Source: Treponema sp. (lineage in GTDB: Bacteria > Spirochaetota > Spirochaetia > Treponematales > Treponemataceae). From it: 37,834 nt of DNA. The DNA is taken from assembly GCA_016294105.1 (NCBI GenBank), contig JAEDCN010000023.1, positions 1 to 37,834 on the forward strand. The letters run 5' to 3'. Below the pieces are notes generated by a model. The model was not told the origin of the DNA. It worked only from the letters and a program-made list of their open reading frames with translations, and made no database searches. The position numbers and the translations under genes are program-made. This document shows, piece after piece, positions 30,972 to 37,834 of this stretch. The first letter of the stretch is position 1. Every line of letters starts with the position of its first letter.

Positions 30972-33900
30972 TGAGCCTGTCTAAACTGGCTGTATCAAAG
31001 CCCACCACGGTTTTGATCATCTTTGTTATTCTGGCAGCCTTGGGTATTTACTCCACTACGGAGCTGCCCATTGACCTGTTACCTGACATGGAAATGCCCT
31101 ACATGGCTATTTCCACTACCTATACCAATGCTGGTCCGGAGGAAGTAGAGCGTGCTGTTACCCGCCCCTTGGAAAGTGCGGTTTCCAGCGTTACTGGCTT
31201 GGATACCATGCAGTCTATTTCTTCTTCTGGTTCCAGCTTGATTATTCTGATGCTGAATTTCGGTACGAATCTTGATGTTGCCACCAACGAAATCCGAGAC
31301 AAGATTGACTTGGTAAAGGGTATGTTACCAGATGGTGCTGGAACTCCTCTGATTATTCGTGCTGATCCCAATATGCTTCCCATTATGACCTATGCCTTGA
31401 GTGGAAATAGAACTCCAGAGGAATTGCGTCAGTATGCGGAGGATGTGATTCAGCCTCGATTGGAGCAGGTAGATGGGGTTGCCTCTGCTTCTATCAGTGG
31501 TGGGCGGGAAAAGGCTATTATAGTGGATATTCCCCGTGACCGCTTGGAAGCCTATGCTCTTCCCATTTCACAGATTGCTCAGATGATTGCCGCCCAAAAC
31601 GTGGAAGGAGCTGGTGGAACTATTTCTGAAAATGATACTACCTATTCCATAACCACCTCTGGAGAATACACCTCCTTAGATGATATTCGTAACACCGTTG
31701 TTGCCTACAAGGCTTCTGGGGGCTATGGCATGGGAACGGTTCCCACCGTTCACAAGGTTTTATTACGGGATATTGCCGATGTTTATGAAGGCTACAAGCC
31801 TGTTTCCAGCTTGGCATATTTGAATGGTATTCCCTGTGTTACCTTGAGCATTCAAAAGCAAAGTGGAAAGAATTCTGTGCAGGCTGCACGAGCCGTCCGT
31901 GAGCAGGTAAAGGAGATTCAAGCTCTGTTGCCTGCTGACGTAAAGCTGTCTGAAGAAGCCAATACCACCGATATTATTGAGCTTTCCATTAACAATATTG
32001 TTAGCTCTGTTGTTTCTGGTGCGGTACTGGCAATTTTGGTACTGTTGGTGTTCCTGCGAAGCATTAAAAGTACCATCATTATTGGCTTGACCATTCCTAT
32101 TTCCTTGGTTATTACCTTGGGGATCATGAAGTTTGCAGGCTTTTCCTTGAACCTCATGACCTTGGCTGGACTTTCCTTGGGTGTTGGTATGCTGGTGGAT
32201 AACTCCATCGTTATTTTGGAAAACATCTATACTTACCGTTCCAAAGGTGCAAAGGCAACGGTGGCGGCAATTCTTGGTTCTCAGGAAATGCTGATGGCTA
32301 TTGTGGCCAGTACCCTTACCACTATCTGTGTATTCCTTCCTTTGATTATGTACAGCAGTGAGTTGGAAATTGTGGGACAGATTTTCTCTGGTCTTACTTT
32401 TACCGTTGTGTTCTCCCTGCTCTGTAGTCTTGTGGTGGCGGTGGTATTGGTACCAGTGCTTTCCTCCAAGTATCTCAAGTTGGAAAACTTGGCTAATCGT
32501 CGTTTGACTGGTGTTATGGGAAAGATTGACCGAGGCATTGGACACTTCTTTGAAAAGCTAGATAATGCTTATGCTAATGGGGTTCGTTGGGTTTTACATC
32601 ACAAGGCTTTAACCATTATCGTTATCCTAGTGCTTTTGGTAGTAAGTCTTGTAATGATTCCCGTGGTAGGATTTATTTACTTGCCAGATCAAGCTTCTAA
32701 TAGTATCTCTGTTACCTTGGAAATGCCTAAAGGAACACGTCTTGAAACCACCGACGAGGTTATCCGACAGTTGGAAAATCTTGTTATGCAAAATGTAAAG
32801 GGACTTAAATCCACTACGGTGTCGGTAGGAGGAGCTTCTATGATGGGCTTAGGTGGCTCTGTTACCAATTCTGCCACCCTGAATATCACCTTGTATCCAC
32901 AATCTCAGCGAGAGCTTGGTTGGGATACTAACGATGAGGCTATTGCAAAGATTCGTGGTTTGTTTAGCCAATTCCCTGGTGCAGAATTCTCCATGAGTTC
33001 TAGTTCCATGATGATGACGGGAAGTGACGTGGATGTTATTATCAAGAGTAATAGCATGGAGCAGCTCCAACAAGCTGCCGCAGATATTGTAAATGCCTTG
33101 GAGGAATACAATTCCAATTCCATTACAGAAATTACCAGTAGTCTTGAGGATGGCTTGCCCCAAATTGATATTGTAATCGACAGAAATAAGCTTCAGGAGC
33201 TTGGACTGAATATTTATTCTGTAAGTAACGAGATAAAGGCAAACATGAATGGTACTGTTGCCAGCCGTTATCGTGATGGTGGTAATGAGATTGATATTCT
33301 GGTACAGCTGAATGAGGATGACCGTTCTCGTGTCCTTGATCTTGAACAGATTTTCGTCGCTAATTCTTCTGGACAGCGGATTCCCTTGGCAAGCTTTGCT
33401 TCCTACGAAAATGGAACTTCTCCTGTGTCCATTGTTCGAGAGAACCAGATGAGAACAATCCATGTTACAGCAAAAAAGCTGAACTGGAGGCAGTCATCGG
33501 AAGTTGTTCAGCAGGAGGTTGAAAACACCATTCGTAGCCACGTTGTACTTGGGGATGATGTTCGCATTACTTATAGTGGTAGCTACGAGTCCTTGCAAGA
33601 AGGCTTGCGGCAGTTTGCAGTTATCATCATCATGGCGGTTATTTTGGTATTTGCAGTTATGGCCAGCCAGTTTGAATCCTTCTTGGATCCTTTTATCGTG
33701 CTGTTTACCATTCCGCTGTCTGTGATTGGTATTATGGCTATCTATCTTGTGGTGGGGTCACCTTTAAACATAATTTCAGCAGTTGGAGCCCTGGTACTTG
33801 TTGGTATTGTAGTAAACAATGGTATCGTTTTGGTAGACTACACTAATTTGCTGCGAAAGCGAGAGTACAGCTTGGAAGATGCCTGTGTTGAAGCTGCCCG

Positions 33901-34303
33901 GAGTCGTTTGCGTCCTATCTTGATGACCACCTTAACCACGGTGTTGGGACTTTTGCCCATGGCATTTTTCCCTGGTGAAGGTTCCGAAATGACACAGCCC
34001 ATTGGTCAGACTGTTCTTGGTGGTTTGACCTTCAGCACCACCATGACCTTGTTCCTGATGCCAGTGTTGTATTACATCTTCAATCACCATCGTGAAAAGC
34101 GTGAGGCAAAACGAGCTATTAAACGTCAGAAGCGGGAGGCAAAGAAGGCTGCAAAAATTGCTGCTGAAGAACAGCAATTCGTTTCTCGCCAGAACTCTGT
34201 TCTGCAGGACAAAGTCCTGCAGGACAAAGTCCTGCAGGATGAGGATGAGCGGGAAGAGTTTTCTGCACAAAAAAGCTTTGGCATGGAGGATATAGATGAG
34301 TAA
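30968..34303 (+). CDS. RND-family multidrug efflux transporter
   Basis: Inner-membrane proton-driven pump of the AcrB/HAE superfamily, 1111 residues. TM1 (TTVLIIFVILAALGIYSTTELPIDLLPDMEMP), the first periplasmic porter domain, TM2-6 (VLVFLRSIKSTIIIGLTIPISL), a duplicated second half (VFAVMASQFESFLDPFIVLFTIPLSVIG) and TM12 are all visible. In TM4, LVDNSIVILEN carries Asp411. The second Asp of the AcrB pair (VDD) is Asn412, as in many non-proteobacterial RND pumps. The cytoplasmic C-terminus has a Lys/Arg-rich helix and then three near-identical VLQDK units coded by 15-bp tandem repeats. It overlaps the downstream PII-like gene by 8 bp. Substrates cannot be deduced. Confidence 0.95.
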   Translation: MMSLSKLAVSKPTTVLIIFVILAALGIYSTTELPIDLLPDMEMPYMAISTTYTNAGPEEVERAVTRPLESAVSSVTGLDTMQSISSSGSSLIILMLNFGTNLDVATNEIRDKIDLVKGMLPDGAGTPLIIRADPNMLPIMTYALSGNRTPEELRQYAEDVIQPRLEQVDGVASASISGGREKAIIVDIPRDRLEAYALPISQIAQMIAAQNVEGAGGTISENDTTYSITTSGEYTSLDDIRNTVVAYKASGGYGMGTVPTVHKVLLRDIADVYEGYKPVSSLAYLNGIPCVTLSIQKQSGKNSVQAARAVREQVKEIQALLPADVKLSEEANTTDIIELSINNIVSSVVSGAVLAILVLLVFLRSIKSTIIIGLTIPISLVITLGIMKFAGFSLNLMTLAGLSLGVGMLVDNSIVILENIYTYRSKGAKATVAAILGSQEMLMAIVASTLTTICVFLPLIMYSSELEIVGQIFSGLTFTVVFSLLCSLVVAVVLVPVLSSKYLKLENLANRRLTGVMGKIDRGIGHFFEKLDNAYANGVRWVLHHKALTIIVILVLLVVSLVMIPVVGFIYLPDQASNSISVTLEMPKGTRLETTDEVIRQLENLVMQNVKGLKSTTVSVGGASMMGLGGSVTNSATLNITLYPQSQRELGWDTNDEAIAKIRGLFSQFPGAEFSMSSSSMMMTGSDVDVIIKSNSMEQLQQAAADIVNALEEYNSNSITEITSSLEDGLPQIDIVIDRNKLQELGLNIYSVSNEIKANMNGTVASRYRDGGNEIDILVQLNEDDRSRVLDLEQIFVANSSGQRIPLASFASYENGTSPVSIVRENQMRTIHVTAKKLNWRQSSEVVQQEVENTIRSHVVLGDDVRITYSGSYESLQEGLRQFAVIIIMAVILVFAVMASQFESFLDPFIVLFTIPLSVIGIMAIYLVVGSPLNIISAVGALVLVGIVVNNGIVLVDYTNLLRKREYSLEDACVEAARSRLRPILMTTLTTVLGLLPMAFFPGEGSEMTQPIGQTVLGGLTFSTTMTLFLMPVLYYIFNHHREKREAKRAIKRQKREAKKAAKIAAEEQQFVSRQNSVLQDKVLQDKVLQDEDEREEFSAQKSFGMEDIDE
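34202..34240 (+). repeat. 15-bp tandem repeats in the RND pump tail
   Basis: CTGCAGGACAAAGTC is present twice (34202-34216, 34217-34231) plus a partial third copy. It encodes VLQDK, VLQDK, VLQDE. The joints form the palindrome GTCCTGCAGGAC. The unit is a multiple of three, so copy changes keep the frame. Confidence 0.9.
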
Positions 34304-34673
34304 AAAGGATAAGAGCCAGGACAACGACAAGAAAGAAAAGAAGGTCAAGGAGTCTGAGGTTGAGCAGAAGGCAACGGAGCCAAAGTTGCAACGTCTGGAA
34401 ATCATCATGAGCCAATCCATTGAGGAAGACTTTGTTACCGCCTTTATGAAAGAGGATACTGGCCGTATGTTTACCAAGCTGCCTGTGGTTATGGGACGTG
34501 GTGTAACGGAACCTAAAATGGGAGATGCGGTGTGGCCCCAGCTGAATTGTATGTATATTGTTATTTGCACAAAGGAGCAGGCTGCTGTGGTAAAGTCTAT
34601 TATAGATAGGCTCCATCAGGAATATCCCAAGGAGGGCTTAGCCTGCTTTAAGAGTAAGGTAAAGCTGCTGTAA
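34296..34673 (+). CDS. PII-like small protein encoded with the RND pump
   Basis: 125 residues. A Lys/Glu-rich N-terminal 30 residues precede a ferredoxin-like domain of the PII/CutA type: QRLEIIMSQSIEEDFVTAFMKE, then FTKLPVVMGRGVTEPKMGDAVWPQLNCMYIVICT, then EGLACFKSKVKLL. The (G)RG-x4-KMGD-x-VWPQLN segment is at the place of the T-loop. Proteins of this appearance are found beside RND efflux genes in several anaerobes and may sense or gate transport; that is family-level inference. It overlaps the pump gene by 8 bp and is last in the operon, before a bidirectional terminator. Confidence 0.72.
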   Translation: MSKKDKSQDNDKKEKKVKESEVEQKATEPKLQRLEIIMSQSIEEDFVTAFMKEDTGRMFTKLPVVMGRGVTEPKMGDAVWPQLNCMYIVICTKEQAAVVKSIIDRLHQEYPKEGLACFKSKVKLL

Positions 34674-34703
34674 CGTTTTTCCTTGAAGAAAAATCCATAA
34701 AAC

Positions 34704-34752
34704 AAAAAAGCCAGAACTTGTGAAGTGAAGTTTCAAGCTCTGGCTTTTTTTT
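34704..34752. terminator. bidirectional terminator between the efflux operon and the M16 protease
   Basis: AAAAAAGCCAGA-A-CTTG (34704-34720) pairs with CAAG-C-TCTGGCTTTTTT (34734-34750), with one internal mismatch and T-runs on both strands. It serves both converging genes. Confidence 0.9.
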
Positions 34753-34785
34753 ATAGCTTAACTTTTAGTTTGTAGGATGAAGCCG

Positions 34786-37641
34786 TTACTGAGCTGATTC
34801 TGGCTCCAGGAAAACTAACACGTAATTGTTAGGATCTAGGTATCGCTGAGCCAGCTGCCGCATGGCCTGAGGTGTTACCATGTTAGGAATGGTGTCTGTA
34901 TCCGCAATGATAGTGGTGGGAAAGTCATGTAATGCGGCTCTGCCTGCCATAGTGACCCAGTAGCTATTTGTCTTCAGGGCTGTTTCCTTGGATCGACGGT
35001 ATGATTCCTGCAATTTGGTGAGGTAGGACTGATCAACAAGGTTTTTCCTCAGGTTTTCCACCTCGTTAATGACGGCATCGGTAAGTTCCTGTTCCCGACC
35101 AGGCTGGCAGCCAAAGAGGATTTCCACCATAAAGCTTCTTTGTGGATACAATTCCATGGAGGCACTTACGTTTACATGGTAGCTACCGCCCTTTTCTTCT
35201 CGCACCACCTCTCGCAGCCGTATGTCCAAAAGGTTCTGCAGCATGGAAAGCATTTCCTCATCCTGATAGGCGGTAGCGGCATCTACTGTAGGCAGGCTAC
35301 CACCAAAGGCAATAAATACCTGGCTTTGTTCCTCCAGCCCCTTCTTTACCACTGCCTTGTGGATTCCCTTGGGGAAGTCTGGTTCCTGCCAAATGGCATT
35401 TTCCTGGCTATTTGTGGAAGGCAGGGTGGCAAGATAGGTGGCTGCCAGCTCTAGTATTTCTTCTTGGTCAAAGTCTCCTGTAAAGGTAAAGGTAAAGTCC
35501 CCAGCATCAGCAAACCGCTGGGTAAAGACTGTTTCCGCAGTTTGAGGATTTACTTTTTCCACGAAATCCATGGTAAGGGGCTGCTTTCTGATATCATCAC
35601 CGTACAAGAGTTGAATTATCTTGTCTGAAAAAACATCGTCGGGCTGGGAGCCATGACTTTGAGCCTGCAAGGTGGCGCTATTCATGAGATTTGCCCAAGC
35701 GGTGTCTGTAAAATCTGCTGCGGTAAACTGAAGATGAATCAACTGCATCAAGGTTTCCAAATCCTGGGTGGTGGAGGAACCAGAGAGCTGCTCGTTGTAG
35801 TCTCCGATGTAGGTGTACAGAGAAACGTTTTTTCCTGCCAGCTTTTTCTGCAAGTCTGTGGGGGTAAAGCCATTGAGACCAGACAGATCGTTGTAGCTTA
35901 CGGCAAAGGCTCCTGAAGGATACTCTTTGTCAGAAAGCAGGGAAAGTCCACCGTTGCTTACAGCATTGAACAAGATTTCGTTGTGCTTGAAGTCAGTTTG
36001 ATTCAGTAGCAGTGTTGCACCGTTGGACATTTTGTAGGACTGAATATCTGTTCCTGGTAAGGTTCCCTCATAGCTTACACTACCCTGCTCACTAGGAAGT
36101 GCCATCAAATCACCTTCAACCGTACCTTCGGTATAGGGTTCCAGTGGCTTTGTAGGCTTGAAATTCTGCCATTGTGCCAGTAATTCCTCTTGGTTAGGGA
36201 AATTGGTGGTATTTTCTGGAATCACGGCAAAGAGGATGGTACCAAGGTTTTTGAACCAGGTAGCTGCAACTTCATTTACCTCTTCCAATGTGATGGTAGG
36301 AACAATCTCCTGATACACTTTGTAAAATTCTTCTGTGGAAATTAATGTATCCCCAGTAACGATGGAGTTTACAATGTCTGAGGCAAGCTGACTTGAATTG
36401 ATTTTGTCCCGATTTTTCCAACTTTGTTCAGCAGAAGCAAGGATATTTTGCTTTGCTCTGTCTAATTCCCCTGGAATAGCACCAAATTTTTTGTACCGAA
36501 GGAATTCTTCCAGCAAGGTATTAAACCCTTTGTCAAACTGATTGTTTAAGGGCACCAAGCCCAGGAGATGGAAGGCGGTATTGTGGGTAATAAATTGATT
36601 TGCAATGGCTGCATCAATCCAAGGGGAGTCAGCGGTCTGGCTGATTTCAGAAAGCCGCATATTGAAGATGGAGCTGGCTATTTGGGTAATGATGGATTTC
36701 TTCATGTCCCCCACAGTGGTGATGGGGTGGCTTTCCACCTGTTCCAGAATCTGAATTAACTGATAGGGCTGCTCTGGATCCCGCATAATTTGTACTACAG
36801 GCTTTGTCTGCATGGGAACTGAATAGGTTTCGCTTTGAATGGGCTTTTCAGAAGCGGGAATGTCTCCCATTACGTCCTGAATCAGTGACTGGATTTTCTC
36901 TGGTTCCACGTCACCTACTACCACCACAGACATAAGTTCTGGACGATACCATTTTTCATAAAAATCTACCACTCGCTGTCGTGGCACATTCTGAATTACA
37001 TCCATTTTTCCAATGGGAAGGCGTTCTGCATAACGAGAATCCTTGAACAAAAGAGGAATTTGTGTGTCGTTTATACGGCCACTTAAACCGCGGCGTAGTC
37101 GCCATTCTTCCACTACAACTCCTCGTTCCTTGTCCAGTTCCTCCTGGGAAAGGGTAAGGCCACAAGCCCAGTCGTGGAAAACCAACATTCCTGTGTCCAG
37201 CATAGTGGGGTCATCGGCAGGTACTTCCAGCATATAAACGGTTTCATCAAAGCTGGTGTAGGCGTTTACGTCGGCTCCAAAGTTCATGCCAATAGATTCA
37301 AAATAGTTTACCAGCTCCTGTGGCTCAAAGTTTTCCGAGCCATTAAAAGCCATGTGTTCCAGAAGATGGGCTACGCCTTGCTGGTCGTCTTCTTCCATGT
37401 TGGATCCAGCCTGAATAACAAGCCGCAGCATGATTCTGTTGGCAGGCTCCGTGTTCCGCTGAATAAAATAGCTCATACCATTTTCTAGCTTTCCTGAAAG
37501 CACTGCTGGATCTGTTGGCAGGCTTCGGCTGTTAGAAACCTTTGTGGACGCACAGCTTACAGAAAAAAGCAATGCTACTAGTAGTGCAATACAAGTTAAT
37601 GACTGAAAAATCTTTTTCAGTCTGATTTTTGTATGGGGCAT
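34786..37641 (-). CDS. M16-family zinc metalloprotease lipoprotein
   Basis: 951-residue pitrilysin-type peptidase with a lipoprotein signal (lipobox SVSC, Cys30), so probably anchored in the periplasm or at the outer membrane. The inverted zinc motif HLLEH (His92, Glu95, His96) is intact, with the downstream Glu in ERGVVVEEW (178 or 179). Four M16 domains are expected: the active N-terminal one, a second one (VDFYEKWYRPELMSVVVVGDVEP at its preceding junction), and two inactive C-terminal ones (MSNGATLLLNQTDFK..., FADAGDFTFTFTGDFD). The length matches two-halved M16 enzymes such as PqqL. GGAG lies 6-9 nt before the ATG, and a -10-like TATAAT lies at 37695-37690. It converges with the efflux operon. 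It likely degrades peptides or imported small proteins. Confidence 0.92.
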   Translation of the reverse strand: MPHTKIRLKKIFQSLTCIALLVALLFSVSCASTKVSNSRSLPTDPAVLSGKLENGMSYFIQRNTEPANRIMLRLVIQAGSNMEEDDQQGVAHLLEHMAFNGSENFEPQELVNYFESIGMNFGADVNAYTSFDETVYMLEVPADDPTMLDTGMLVFHDWACGLTLSQEELDKERGVVVEEWRLRRGLSGRINDTQIPLLFKDSRYAERLPIGKMDVIQNVPRQRVVDFYEKWYRPELMSVVVVGDVEPEKIQSLIQDVMGDIPASEKPIQSETYSVPMQTKPVVQIMRDPEQPYQLIQILEQVESHPITTVGDMKKSIITQIASSIFNMRLSEISQTADSPWIDAAIANQFITHNTAFHLLGLVPLNNQFDKGFNTLLEEFLRYKKFGAIPGELDRAKQNILASAEQSWKNRDKINSSQLASDIVNSIVTGDTLISTEEFYKVYQEIVPTITLEEVNEVAATWFKNLGTILFAVIPENTTNFPNQEELLAQWQNFKPTKPLEPYTEGTVEGDLMALPSEQGSVSYEGTLPGTDIQSYKMSNGATLLLNQTDFKHNEILFNAVSNGGLSLLSDKEYPSGAFAVSYNDLSGLNGFTPTDLQKKLAGKNVSLYTYIGDYNEQLSGSSTTQDLETLMQLIHLQFTAADFTDTAWANLMNSATLQAQSHGSQPDDVFSDKIIQLLYGDDIRKQPLTMDFVEKVNPQTAETVFTQRFADAGDFTFTFTGDFDQEEILELAATYLATLPSTNSQENAIWQEPDFPKGIHKAVVKKGLEEQSQVFIAFGGSLPTVDAATAYQDEEMLSMLQNLLDIRLREVVREEKGGSYHVNVSASMELYPQRSFMVEILFGCQPGREQELTDAVINEVENLRKNLVDQSYLTKLQESYRRSKETALKTNSYWVTMAGRAALHDFPTTIIADTDTIPNMVTPQAMRQLAQRYLDPNNYVLVFLEPESAQ

Positions 37642-37834
37642 AAAATCTCCTTGTAATACATAGAAGGTTGTGAATAAAAAAAAGTTACAATTATATTCTA
37701 GCGAAAAAAATCGAGGTGTGCCATAGCACGAGATTCTCAGTTTGTTGAAGTAATACCCCTAGTGTATTTACAGTACAGTGGTTTTATGCTATAGTTGCGT
37801 AAATCTGCATGGATTTACACTCATGGAGAGATTC
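37642..37834. other. right-end intergenic region with palindrome
   Basis: It holds the M16 upstream region (-10-like TATAAT on the minus strand at 37695-37690) and, at 37799-37818, an inverted repeat GTAAATC-TGCATG-GATTTAC that could be an operator for a gene beyond the window. No coding sequence was recognised here. Confidence 0.4.

Noticed and set aside
31763..32545. 260-codon frame antisense to the RND pump
   Set aside because: A His/Gln/Asn-rich translation typical of the reverse strand of a membrane-protein gene; no domain.
1..37834. CRISPR arrays, tRNA or rRNA genes, replication origin
   Set aside because: No regularly spaced repeats, no cloverleaf or rRNA signature and no cluster of DnaA-type boxes were seen by eye.

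Overview
The window looks like a chromosome segment from a Treponema-like spirochete. This is inferred from spirochete-style lipoproteins (loose lipoboxes ending FSC, TSC or VSC), a beta-helix lipoprotein with MYGGTITGN-type repeats, an Rpn-family nuclease, a multi-CheW chemotaxis cluster with CheD, and moderate GC. No rRNA or marker gene is present, so the genus is not proven. No tRNA, rRNA, CRISPR array or IS transposase was seen.

Left part (1-4620): a secreted PAP2-type phosphatase, an Rrf2/IscR-like regulator with three cysteines, and an overlapping aminotransferase-decarboxylase pair (dat-ddc) predicted to turn aspartate semialdehyde via 2,4-diaminobutyrate into 1,3-diaminopropane.

Chemotaxis block (4620-14530): a minus-strand operon STAS-cheA-cheR-cheB-cheY-cheW-cheW; a lone plus-strand cheW that may be leaderless; and a second minus-strand operon encoding a MinD/ParA-like ATPase, a soluble receptor-like coiled-coil protein and CheD. 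The last two proteins share a C-terminal tail, GDI-x-aromatic-Phe. Together they look like an excitation/adaptation system with its own positioning module. No CheC, CheX or CheZ gene is visible; the receptor-like protein carries a QDIIKQ motif resembling the CheZ active site.

Metabolic block (14590-21420): an FMN-dependent alpha-hydroxy-acid oxidase-like enzyme, then carA-carB. CarA has lost the whole glutaminase triad (Cys to Gly, His to Tyr, Glu to Lys). CarB is fused in frame to a DapF-like domain in which the first catalytic Cys is Ala.

Accessory block (21420-28600): two paralogous lipoprotein genes flank an Rpn nuclease gene. The second copy breaks off exactly where a GNAT acetyltransferase gene begins. 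After a Na+/Ca2+ antiporter gene comes a compact candidate type I toxin-antitoxin locus: a 28-residue holin-like toxin gene opposed by an antisense RNA with its own consensus promoter and terminator. Then a PH-SHOCT protein gene, a membrane protein gene with an unusually GC-rich centre, and a small membrane protein gene.

Right part (28440-37834): an RND efflux operon (TolC-like protein, lipoprotein adaptor, RND pump, PII-like protein) behind a 19-bp palindrome and a 16-codon leader ORF, then a convergent M16 zinc-protease lipoprotein gene.

A recurring feature is a sigma70-like -10 box placed so close to the start codon that the predicted mRNA has a leader of about 0-14 nt (PAP2, rrf2, cheY, lone cheW, parA, carA). 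All assignments come from reading the sequence by eye; no database search or alignment software was used.
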